A DNA stretch of 44,524 nucleotides from Pirellula staleyi DSM 6068 (GTDB lineage: Bacteria > Planctomycetota > Planctomycetia > Pirellulales > Pirellulaceae), in the NCBI GenBank assembly GCA_945900945.1, contig CAMDKL010000030.1, forward strand, positions 1 to 44,524, read 5' to 3'. Below, piece by piece: positions 26,960-35,173 of the stretch. Every line of letters starts with the position of its first letter. Position 1 is the stretch's first letter. Both the position numbers and the translations under genes were made by a program. The notes beneath the pieces were generated by a model, which was not told the DNA's origin, did not search any database, and was given only the letters and a program-made list of their open reading frames with translations.

Positions 26960-27311
26960 CAATTTCGCCTTGTTGTTGAATCCCTCCACAACCCCTGAGG
27001 GATAACCCCTGGGATTCGAACCCATTAAGCAGAAGGGGCTCATGCTCGAGCAACGTGGCTGGCATCTTTTGCATCGGCTCGATTTGCGATTGGTTTGCTC
27101 GCATGATCGATTCGTCCAAGATCCCAAAGAATCCCTGCAAGCTCGCTTCGATTCCGCTAAGGTCACGATGAACGATCCCGTAGCAAACCACCCAATGCAT
27201 TGCACGGTAAACACTATCCCAACGGGTGCCAAAGACTGTCGCGACTTCCTTAACTCCACAGGTCGGCTTGTTTTTCGTGCAATGCGAAAAATCCAACACG
27301 CTGACGCGGAG
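26960..27311 (-). mobile_element. Remnant of an ISL3-type transposase
   Basis: On the minus strand the frame reads LRVSVLDFSHCTKNKPTCGV, then EVATVFGTRWDSVYRAMHW and YGIVHRDLSGIEA. This matches the N-terminal helix-turn-helix and start of the catalytic part of ISL3 family transposases. It then jumps, without the DDE core, to LLEHEPLLLNGFESQGLS and, one base shifted, to PSGVVEGFNNKAKL, the well-conserved C-terminal SG-x-VEG-x-NNKAKL block. The element has lost its middle and both ends cannot be defined. It probably caused the loss of the gene whose tail is at 26764-26943. Confidence 0.65.
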
Positions 27312-27339
27312 CTATATCAAGCGATTTTTACCCATAGAT

Positions 27340-28069
27340 TCTGTGGACGAGCTTTTTTCATAATGTGGGGTGCTCCAAGTCAAATCGATTTGTTTGATCC
27401 AAAACCTTTCTTAGTTAAGCATCACGGTGAGCCGATTCCGGAAGCTATTGCCAGAGATGCAAACTTTGCGTTCGTTCAAAAAGAGATCGCAATATTGCAA
27501 GGGTCGCCATTCCGATTTCAGGCCCATGGAAAATCCGGCATCGACCTATCTGAGTTGTTGCCTAATCTTGGACGTTGCGTGGACGACATGACCGTGATCC
27601 GGACGACTCACACCGATTCGTTCAATCACCGGCCAGGTGAGATCTTGATGAATACGGGGTTCCCTCGCTTAGGTCGGCCTTCGATGGGTTCGTGGCTCCA
27701 GTATGGTTTGGGAAGCCCGTCTCGAGATCTACCAAGTTTGGTGGTATTGTGTTCCGGTTCCGAAGTTGATGGTGGCTCGTCGCATTGGTCGAGCGCGGTG
27801 TTCGCGTTGTCTATATATATTTGGGAAGCTGAGACGCCCATTTCAATCTGACGGACAATCACAAGCGACTATGCAAAGTGTCAGACCAACCCATCGCAGC
27901 GGTTTTGACAGACTTGAAATCCAGAGGTATGTTGGAGACTACTTTGGTGGTCTGGGCTGGCGAATTTGGAAGAACGCCTGTCGGAGAAAATCGCAATAAA
28001 AATTCCAAAACGAGCGGCCGAGATCATCATCCAAACGCATTTACAACGTGGTTGGCTGGAGGGGAGTGA
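27340..28069 (+). pseudogene. Decayed DUF1501 gene
   Basis: The first part (to about 27800) reads as a good DUF1501 N-terminal half: MWGAPSQIDLFDPKP, FRFQAHGKSGIDLSELLPNL, CVDDMTVIRTTHTDSFNHRP and RPSMGSWLQYGLGSPSRDLP. The protein then breaks off after SGSEVDGGSSHWSSAVF, and stop codons and frame changes follow. Another frame gives the C-terminal half [26 protein letters not shown] and [17 protein letters not shown]. The middle third and the end are missing. The N-terminus lacks a Tat leader and begins beside the ISL3 remnant. Two complete DUF1501 genes are elsewhere in the window. Confidence 0.8.
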
Positions 28070-28240
28070 TTCGAATCGAATAAGAGTGCGAAAAGGCTGG
28101 GATCGCTATGGAACGCTCGATTTGGATGGTGGCGTTCACCGAGAAGTGTCAGGAAATTACAGGGTTATTAGTGGACGTTACCGATTAGAGTGACCTTTAA
28201 CAGCCTATCCAACTCCAGGAGCATTCAAGGTGGTGAAGAA

Positions 28241-29251
28241 GTGATCAAGTACCGAAAACCGAGTTCATTGTTTCTCATGCTGACTTGCATAGCGGCCATC
28301 GCACAAGCTCAGTCCGATCAGCCAACTTCCCCAACGATCGATTTAGCGTTTGTTGGAGATATCATGCTCGCCGATACCCCAGGAGTAAGGATTTCGCGAG
28401 GCGAAGACCCTTTTCGCGACTTCGCAGAAGTATTCCGCAAAGTTGATCTTACGATCGGCAATCTTGAATGCGTCGTTGCGACGACCGGAGAGGAATATGA
28501 CAAACCGTACGTGTTTCGTGCGCATCCTCGTGTGCTTGATCTGGTTCAGAAACATCTCGACATCGTCTGTCTGGCCAATAATCACACTGGTGATTATGGA
28601 CATGCTGCGTTCCTTGAACAACTTCGATTGTTGGAGCAAAAGAAAATTCTCTACGTCGGAGGTGGCCGTGATTGTGCACACGCGAGAAAGCCGCTCATCG
28701 TAGATCATCAAGGGTTACGCGTCGCCTTCTTAGCGTACAACGATTTTAAACCACGTGCCTTCGAAGCAGGTCCCAGTTGGCCAGGTGTCGCTTGGGCTGT
28801 TGACGCTCAAGTTACTGCTGACATTGAAGCTGCACGCACGATCCATCGAGCGGACTTTGTAATTCCCATGTTGCACTGGGGATGGGAGTATGAACCGGCG
28901 AACGACCGTCAGAGACAACTGGCAAAGCTGATGATTGATGCTGGTGCGGACATGATCGTAGGTGGCCATCCGCATGTGACTCAGGAAGTTGAATACTATA
29001 AGGGCAAGCTAATTGTCTACAGCATTGGCAACTTTATATTTGATGGATTTGATCCTGGACCGTCGCGAATGGGTTGGGTCTTGCGCACAAGAATTGGCAA
29101 GCAACGGCTAATTGCATGGGATACGCTTGTCGCAAAAATTGACGATCTCGGTCAGCCTTTCTTGCAAATGGATACGCCGAGTCCATCCGGTACGACGGCC
29201 GAGGAGGCGATTACTCAAAGATGCGGAATGAAGGACTCGCCGTTTAAGTAA
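28241..29251 (+). CDS. CapA/PgsA-family metallophosphatase-like protein
   Basis: This is a protein of about 336 residues of the CapA family (calcineurin-like fold), known from poly-gamma-glutamate capsule synthesis, where PgsA/CapA helps export or anchor the polymer. I start at the GTG at 28241, preceded by GGTGGTGAAGAA and followed by KYRKPSSLFLMLTCIAAIA, a signal peptide; the frame opens at 28190. The motifs FVGDIMLAD, IGNLECVV, VCLANNHTGDYG, PMLHWGWEYE, VGGHPHVTQ and YSIGNFIFDG are the metal-binding and structural signatures. Directly downstream is a broken gene with Mur-ligase-like sequence, reminiscent of a capB/pgsB partner. Whether any capsule is made cannot be told. Confidence 0.88.
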   Translation: MIKYRKPSSLFLMLTCIAAIAQAQSDQPTSPTIDLAFVGDIMLADTPGVRISRGEDPFRDFAEVFRKVDLTIGNLECVVATTGEEYDKPYVFRAHPRVLDLVQKHLDIVCLANNHTGDYGHAAFLEQLRLLEQKKILYVGGGRDCAHARKPLIVDHQGLRVAFLAYNDFKPRAFEAGPSWPGVAWAVDAQVTADIEAARTIHRADFVIPMLHWGWEYEPANDRQRQLAKLMIDAGADMIVGGHPHVTQEVEYYKGKLIVYSIGNFIFDGFDPGPSRMGWVLRTRIGKQRLIAWDTLVAKIDDLGQPFLQMDTPSPSGTTAEEAITQRCGMKDSPFK

Positions 29252-29257
29252 GGCTTC

Positions 29258-30223
29258 GTGCTATTGGGATTGGTCAGCAGCGACTGGCCCGTTGTGAGCA
29301 TAGATTCCAGACTTGGAATGCATACTGCACTGACACGTCAAATGCTCGGCGGACAACCACCGCAGGGTTTCATCCCCGAACAGAGGTTAATATTAGATGC
29401 CATTCTCGATACTTACACACGTGGATCTGCCGTAGCCGAATTTGCCGAGATGGAAAAGGGGACTCTCACCGTAGGCATGTTGGCCGATGTGATTGTTTAG
29501 GACCAAGACCTCTTTTCGCTCCCAGTCGACCAAGTCCTGTTCGCGTCATGGGAGGACGGCCGTATCCCGGTCGTGGCGGTTGTCGGTGAGACTTTTGAAT
29601 TGGCGGCCAATCATCTCGTGCGCTTGCTGGCTCAATCCGGTTTCGTTGCCAGCGAAATCGGTATCGCGTCAACTGCTTTTCAACAGCCCGAAGTCATGGG
29701 TTTGGGTTCAATCGAAAAAATTCTTCCAAACGACATCTTTGGAGCAGGAATCCTGGTCTTGCCCCTCGATCTACGACTTTCACAGGTTGAGCAGTCAATG
29801 CCCACCAACCGTATCATTTGGTTCGCCGCGCGAGAAGACATCGCACCGTCGTCGGTCCAGCTCGTTCAGGGGGAGCAAGCTGTGTTTGTTGAGGCCGCTT
29901 ACTTCGTGCTCGCCGAAGGATTCGCGACGCGAGTACAGCTTGGCAAACGACCTGAAAATCTCAGTAGATGCGACCTTGCGCCGATGCTGGCCTCTCTAGC
30001 CGCCGCACTTGCGCTCGGGTTGAAAATGGAAATACTGAAAGACTATCTTGCGCCCGTCTTCGTATTAATTGCCGGTATGGGTGCGTTTCTTTCAACCAAA
30101 CGTAGCAGAACACTGCAACAGGTATCTTGGCGGTTGTTGACGGGCGGGTTGTCACCTCAGAGCAGCCGAATTCGATCGGCCTTAAATCATGCACAGGAGC
30201 TGCAACGTTGTCATCATGAATGA
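29258..30223 (+). pseudogene. Amidohydrolase tail fused to Mur-ligase-like domain, with in-frame stop
   Basis: The first part reads SSDWPVVSIDSRLGMHTALT, then PEQRLILDAILDTYTRGSA, the C-terminal end of a YtcJ-like amidohydrolase including the metal-ligand SDWP motif. An in-frame TAG at 29498 interrupts this. The same frame goes on with DLFSLPVDQV, then EDGRIPVVAVVGETFELA, which has the position of a Mur-ligase P-loop (normally GTNGKTT) but without its Lys and Thr. Further on, IIWFAAREDIAPS, VFVEAAYFVLAEG and SLAAALALGLKMEILKDYLA match the central domain of cyanophycin synthetase/CapB-type Mur ligases. The end is frameshifted. I read it as two gene remnants joined by deletion. The ligase part is inactive. 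Confidence 0.55.
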
Positions 30224-30305
30224 TCCCGGTAGCGTGCGGCATCAGTCGGTGGGAGATATCGATTTGTTGTTGATCATTTTGGAGCAAGGGGCCGAGCGAC
30301 GCATT

Positions 30306-31715
30306 CTATTGTTTTCGATTCGAGCTTAGATTTGCAATTCCGTAGATCAACAATCCCATGGCAAATGTGCCGATACAGAGAAGAAAGGAAGTGCGTTCCC
30401 GTTCCAGCGAACCTGCAACCAGCAGGAGCGAGACGGCTACCCCCACATAGATCGCAGCAGCCGCGTGTTCGTACCATCGGATCGGAGACTGCTCAGCCAT
30501 GAACCTGCGAGCAATCCACACACTGGAAACGGCCACGGCTCCGCATGCGGTCAACGTTAAGCCTAGGTACTTAACGATTCCTTCGATCTGAGAAACCCAA
30601 ACGACCACGATACTCAAGAGTCCTTGTGCGACGATTGCGGTTCTTGGCACTTGGCCTGAAATGCGGAACAGCTTCGGAATCCTACCGTCTTCTGCCATTT
30701 GTGCGTAAACCATTGGACCGATGGCCATCATGGCCAGAATGCTGGTCGCGGCCGAAAGAATGATCGCCGTTTTTATCATTGCGGAAAGCCATTCGCCACC
30801 GATATTCTGAGCGACTACCGCCACGAAGCTTTCCCCCGATTGAGCAATGCGATCGGGGCTCATTCCAAAAAGAAACACGTAGTTCAGCAAAAGGTAGACC
30901 ATCACAACTAGTACGCTAGCAATAAGCATCGATCGGCTCACTAGCTTTCTGCTATCTGCTGGTTTCGAATTTGGCCCCTCGATTTCTCCCGCTAGATAGA
31001 TGCTTGCATTGAAACCAGTATACGCGAGGGAAACATAGAATAGAGACACAACCATATTGAGCAATGTCGATGGTTCCATAAGTCTTACACCTAGCGAAGA
31101 GGATTCGTTGGTCGTGCTGGTCGGATCTACAAGCAGCCCCGTGTGCGTGCCCTGCATGACAATCGGTAGGCCGACGAACAAAAACACAGCGAAGCAAATG
31201 AATTTCACTCCGATCACCGCATTGTTAAACCATGCTCCGACTTTTAAATGACAACCATGCAAGACAGCAACGAATACAATACTTGCGGTGGCAATTAACT
31301 TGATAGAGGTCGGAGGGGCATCGACTCCACCAAGGTATTTTCCCAATAGGAGTCCTGTCGCTGCGATAGGAGCGGTAAAGCCAGCGATGATCGATATCCA
31401 TCCAGCCACGAATCCGACAGCAGGGTGAACGCATCGTGTTAAATAGGAATACTCACCACCCGATACAGGCAACCTGTTGGCTATCGCACCATAAGCGATT
31501 GCACCGCAAATGGCGTGCAAGCCTCCAATTAGCCAAACCAACATTACTAATCGTGCGTCTTTGAGAGATAGCAGTGAATAGTAACTACCAACGTAAACGC
31601 CCACGCCAATCATGTTGCCTAGAACTAGGCAGACCAAAGAAATCAAGCCAACGACAGGCCCTCGTTGAGGAAGCGAGACTTTCGAAATCGTGGTGCTGGA
31701 TGTACTGGAAGTAAT
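30306..31715 (-). CDS. APC-family amino acid permease
   Basis: This is a permease of about 446-469 residues with about 12 membrane helices. LVCLVLGNMIGVGVYVG is the typical first helix, followed by LPVSGGEYSYLTRCVHPAVG and GFNASIYLAGEIEGPNS, hallmarks of APC amino-acid permeases. It should carry amino acids or polyamines into the cell. There is no ATG or GTG in frame. The first usual start, TTG at 31646, would remove the region before helix 1 (SKVSLPQRGPVVG) that homologues keep. The frame is open up to an ATT at 31715, which lies 7 bases after AAGGGA. I set the start there as the best guess. A frameshift near the 5' end is the alternative. Confidence 0.85.
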   Translation of the reverse strand: MTSSTSSTTISKVSLPQRGPVVGLISLVCLVLGNMIGVGVYVGSYYSLLSLKDARLVMLVWLIGGLHAICGAIAYGAIANRLPVSGGEYSYLTRCVHPAVGFVAGWISIIAGFTAPIAATGLLLGKYLGGVDAPPTSIKLIATASIVFVAVLHGCHLKVGAWFNNAVIGVKFICFAVFLFVGLPIVMQGTHTGLLVDPTSTTNESSSLGVRLMEPSTLLNMVVSLFYVSLAYTGFNASIYLAGEIEGPNSKPADSRKLVSRSMLIASVLVVMVYLLLNYVFLFGMSPDRIAQSGESFVAVVAQNIGGEWLSAMIKTAIILSAATSILAMMAIGPMVYAQMAEDGRIPKLFRISGQVPRTAIVAQGLLSIVVVWVSQIEGIVKYLGLTLTACGAVAVSSVWIARRFMAEQSPIRWYEHAAAAIYVGVAVSLLLVAGSLERERTSFLLCIGTFAMGLLIYGIANLSSNRKQ

Positions 31716-31792
31716 TGTTCATTCCCTTTCGAATTGCAAAACCGGATCCGCAGGCGCGCTTACCACCTGGCACTCCCGTTGGCACTCCCGTT

Positions 31793-31829
31793 GCGGTTTT
31801 GGTGAACCGGCGAGCGCTAGCCCCGGGCC
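31793..31829. repeat. Intergenic repeat, copy B (inverted partner at 2314-2349)
   Basis: The reverse complement reads GGCCCGGGGCTAGCGCTCGC followed by CGGTTCACCAAAACCGC, nearly identical to 2314-2349. It lies upstream of the permease gene. Confidence 0.7.
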
Positions 31830-31845
31830 AGAATTAATTGTAACC

Positions 31846-31881
31846 TAATCTTAATCTTAATCTTAATCTTAATCCTAATCT
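31846..31881. repeat. Hexamer microsatellite (TAATCT)6
   Basis: Six tandem copies of TAATCT run without interruption, with one copy changed to TAATCC. It lies in the non-coding gap of about 440 bases between the permease and the 1004-residue protein gene. Confidence 0.85.
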
Positions 31882-31941
31882 GGCAACCGTTCACGGAGTG
31901 TGTTTAGCCCCAGGCGGGGCGAGCGTGTGCTAGTTTAATTC

Positions 31942-32003
31942 ACATGGATAGCCAGGATAGACAGGATGCGGAACGTTATCCTGCGCATCCTGTTTATCGA
32001 TGT
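31942..32003. repeat. Imperfect palindromic intergenic repeat (ACAGGAT type)
   Basis: ACATGGATAGCCAGGATAGA is followed after a short spacer by the imperfect inverse ending ATCCTGTTTATCGATGT. Internally the motif ACAGGAT and its inverse ATCCTGT repeat. Similar ACAGGAT palindromes occur between genes in many planctomycetes and verrucomicrobia, from memory. No gene is visible in the surrounding gap. Confidence 0.6.
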
Positions 32004-32156
32004 TACATTGATCTTTAACCTCTCCGCGTGTCCTTAGGGCTGTTAGCGGTTGCTCCTACTCCTACTCCTTGCCCAAGCCAGCAAGATCGCGACAATGGTG
32101 TGGGCCAATTGCTTTGAATTGTCTTAATACTCTTGCGAGAGGAATCGAGTCGCTCG

Positions 32157-35100
32157 ATGATTTTTATTCGACCGCAGAGCTATCCACTATTACTAGCAAA
32201 ATTTGTTTTTATTTGCCTTCTGTTTTTGTTCTCAAAACCATTGCTATCTCAAGTAGTGCTCGGCACGGTAGAGGCGATCGCTTCCGAACCGTATGGCGTT
32301 GCTCGAATGTTCATTCCGGCGGGGCAACTGGCGACGACAACGTCTCTTAGAATTCTCGTGTCGGACCTGGGTGATCGCATCATGTTTCCTGCGGTCGATT
32401 TACTAACCAGTGAGCCGCCTGATGTGCATTCGGCCCCTTCTGGAGATCGGCTACGACTTGGAAACGGAGCACTCATTGGTCGTATTCGGGGCGCTATTCA
32501 AAACGCCAAAGAACAGATTGACCCACCTGAGGTGGTTCGGGTTCAATTTCTGTTTCGTGGAGCAGAAGCTTTTCAAGTACGATTGTCGGGCGATATCGAG
32601 ACCACCCTAGAAGTCATTCCCATTAAGCCATTCGAACCAAGTCAAGCAGCGGGTACCGGAAAAAGGGATTCCGATAAGCTTTCCCAGTCACCGCAGTTCC
32701 AGGCACTGATCCGGTCGTGGTGGGATGGTTACGTTAATCAGGCCAAGCGACAATTAGAGCGGAGCGACTACCCAGCCATTATTGAGAGCTACCTGACGCA
32801 TTTGCTCGCGCATCGTTACGGCTTGGAACTGCCGGAGGTGTTGAAGAAAAGTGCTTCCAAGCGTAAGCAGTCCGATCCGCTGCCTACGATCGCGTTAGTC
32901 GCAGGGGTTCAAGAATTGCGGGCCGAGTTCTTTCAAGAATCGCTTCGCAAGTTTCCTCCCTTAAGCGAAAAAATCGTGCCTACGCCGGCGTCTCCTAGAT
33001 GGATGGATTTATCTGTACCGTATACGCCTGAAGACTTGATCATTGAACCAATCGCGAAAGTGGTGCCGCCCGAGTGCTATTATCTGCGGTTTTCGAGCTT
33101 TTCCAATTACCTTTGGTTTCAATCACTGAGTGAGATGCGAGGGGGCGATCTAGCGCAGATGGCCGTGCTTCGTGGTTTCAACTACGAGACAAACAAACGA
33201 ATGGAGAGATTACTCAATACCAAAACGACTGCCATCGCAAAACTTTTCGGTGATTCGATCATTGGGGATATGGCGATTATCGGACAGGATCTCTATTTGC
33301 AGGAAGGACCTTCTCTGGGAGTACTGTTTGAAGCCAAGAACATTGCACTGCTAAAGTCCTCCCTCGGCACAGACCGATCGACGGCAGCCAAACGGCTTGT
33401 TGAGGTCGGTTGCAAACTAGAAACCCTAGAAATCGCGGGTGCAAACGTCTCGCTGCTCAGTACGCCAGACAATTCAGTCCGTTCGTTCATGGTGGAGCAT
33501 GGTTCGTTTGTGTTTTTAACGACAAGCAGGCGAATGGTCGAGAGGTTTCTTGAGGTCAGCGGTGGGCAACCCTCCTTGGGAAACTCCAAAGCGTTTCGAT
33601 TTGCTCGATTGATGATGCCGCTCGAAAACAAATATGACATTTTTGTTTATCTTTCCTCCGAGTTTTTTCGAAATCTTGTTTCGCCCCAGTATCAGATCGA
33701 GCTGCGACGTCGGCTCAAGGCCATGGCGGCAATCGAAATAGCAGAGTTAGCGAGTTTGACGTCCGCTGCTGAGACTGGTGTACATGAATCCGTACCCAGT
33801 ATCGAGCGACTCATCCGTGATGGTTATTTGCCGCCATTTTTTCAGACACGTGTCGACGGCTCGCAGACACTTTCGTTTTCGGGCTCCTGGCATGATTCGC
33901 TGCGAGGTAAACGCGGCAGTTTCTTACCCATTGCCGATGTTCAGCTAACCGATTGCTCTGCCGAGGAAGCTCAAGAGTATCGCGATCAATCAGCGTTTTA
34001 TGCGACGCAATGGCAACAGACGGACCCATTGATGGTCGGCGTCCGGCGTTATTCAAAGGCCCCGAATGAACGCGTCGAACGGCTCGCGATCGAAGCGTAC
34101 ATTGCTCCGTTGGGGAGGGAAAAATACGGTTGGCTAACAAGTTTGCTTGCACCGCCCGTCATGACCCAGATCCAACTACCTTCCGACGATGTAATTAATT
34201 TCCAAGCGCACCTCGCTGGCCAGAGAATTAGCCGATCCCATACCCCGGATCATGTGATGTTTGCGGGCATGAAGGACATGGTACCTCCGTTTCCTGGTGA
34301 AACAAAGGGACTACTGGCGACGCTTCGAATTTTACAATCACTACCAGCTTACTTGGGTGGCTGGCCGCGACCTGGATACTTGGATCAATTGCCGTTGGGA
34401 TTGGGCGGCGGACCTCCGGATGCGCTTGGCTTTTCGAGATTGTTCATCGGAGTATGGCGGTGGCAGATGGGAGGCTTTAGCGTACTGTCGTTTGATCGAT
34501 CGATATTGGATAATTGTGCTCTCTATCTTCGACCGATTCCCGCCGAAGATTTTGCGCAAGGCAGACTGATGATCGGTGACTTAGAAAAGAGCAAGCTTTC
34601 GGCGTGGTTCAACACATTTTGGTTTCGAAGAGCTGCCCAAACCACGCGAGGAAACCTCATGTTATTGGATTCCTTACAGCAGCAGCTCAAGGTGCCACCG
34701 GAACAATCGCTTGCCACAGCAGAAAAACTCCTCGATGCTCGATTGCAGTGTTCACTCGGGGGGCAATACATTCTGGAGACGGCTGAATCCAACATTGGAA
34801 AAAAATGGTGGGAGAGCACTGCCTGGCCAAAAAAATTCGCGATGATGAGCGGAAAACCCTCCTCTTTGGGATTCGACAGCACCCAAACTTTGCCACCTGC
34901 TGAATACCAGGCTCCGTGGCTTCAATGGTTTCGGGGGGCACAACTGCACTTAACCCAATTGCCAGAACGATTGGTCGTCGTTGGCACGATCGATATCGAG
35001 CCGATTCCGCCGAGTGCCGACGAGGCGACCGATGCAAAATCGGGAGGTGGTGCTTTGCCTAAAATGGATCTCGATTTGTTCAATCTGCCCTTCAAGTTTT

Positions 35101-35171
35101 TTCAAGGTGATAAACCCAAAGTTGAAAAGGGGTCCGAAAAGAAACCAACAGAAACGCGGAAGAGCTTCTAA
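32157..35171 (+). CDS. Large secreted protein of unknown function, about 1004 residues
   Basis: I start at the ATG at 32157 (MIFIRPQSYPLLLAKFVF), ahead of a strong signal peptide (ICLLFLFSKPLLSQ). A TTG at 32133 is also in frame. I do not recognise a characterised domain. The first 140 residues are a beta-rich module (VEAIASEPYGVARMFIPAGQ; RILVSDLGDRIMFPAVDLL). Residues 180-270 are helical. The region around YYLRFSSFSNYLWFQSLSEM, LFEAKNIALLKSSLG and SFVFLTTSRRMVERFLE resembles, by eye, the large periplasmic DUF3352-like architecture, which is a guess. WGAQLH-like repeats are absent. The C-terminus is Lys/Glu-rich. Its stop is two bases before the RNase HII-like gene, so the two form an operon. 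Confidence 0.8.
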   Translation: MIFIRPQSYPLLLAKFVFICLLFLFSKPLLSQVVLGTVEAIASEPYGVARMFIPAGQLATTTSLRILVSDLGDRIMFPAVDLLTSEPPDVHSAPSGDRLRLGNGALIGRIRGAIQNAKEQIDPPEVVRVQFLFRGAEAFQVRLSGDIETTLEVIPIKPFEPSQAAGTGKRDSDKLSQSPQFQALIRSWWDGYVNQAKRQLERSDYPAIIESYLTHLLAHRYGLELPEVLKKSASKRKQSDPLPTIALVAGVQELRAEFFQESLRKFPPLSEKIVPTPASPRWMDLSVPYTPEDLIIEPIAKVVPPECYYLRFSSFSNYLWFQSLSEMRGGDLAQMAVLRGFNYETNKRMERLLNTKTTAIAKLFGDSIIGDMAIIGQDLYLQEGPSLGVLFEAKNIALLKSSLGTDRSTAAKRLVEVGCKLETLEIAGANVSLLSTPDNSVRSFMVEHGSFVFLTTSRRMVERFLEVSGGQPSLGNSKAFRFARLMMPLENKYDIFVYLSSEFFRNLVSPQYQIELRRRLKAMAAIEIAELASLTSAAETGVHESVPSIERLIRDGYLPPFFQTRVDGSQTLSFSGSWHDSLRGKRGSFLPIADVQLTDCSAEEAQEYRDQSAFYATQWQQTDPLMVGVRRYSKAPNERVERLAIEAYIAPLGREKYGWLTSLLAPPVMTQIQLPSDDVINFQAHLAGQRISRSHTPDHVMFAGMKDMVPPFPGETKGLLATLRILQSLPAYLGGWPRPGYLDQLPLGLGGGPPDALGFSRLFIGVWRWQMGGFSVLSFDRSILDNCALYLRPIPAEDFAQGRLMIGDLEKSKLSAWFNTFWFRRAAQTTRGNLMLLDSLQQQLKVPPEQSLATAEKLLDARLQCSLGGQYILETAESNIGKKWWESTAWPKKFAMMSGKPSSLGFDSTQTLPPAEYQAPWLQWFRGAQLHLTQLPERLVVVGTIDIEPIPPSADEATDAKSGGGALPKMDLDLFNLPFKFFQGDKPKVEKGSEKKPTETRKSF

Positions 35172-35173
35172 TA

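Noticed and set aside
27000-27045. tRNA-like T-arm (TGGGTTCGAATCCCA on the minus strand)
   Set aside because: There is no acceptor, D or anticodon arm at the correct distance, and the sequence lies within the ISL3 transposase remnant.
30224-30305. Possible continuation of the Mur-ligase-like domain in another frame
   Set aside because: Short in-frame stretches exist, but none gives a convincing match, so the end of the relic is left undefined.
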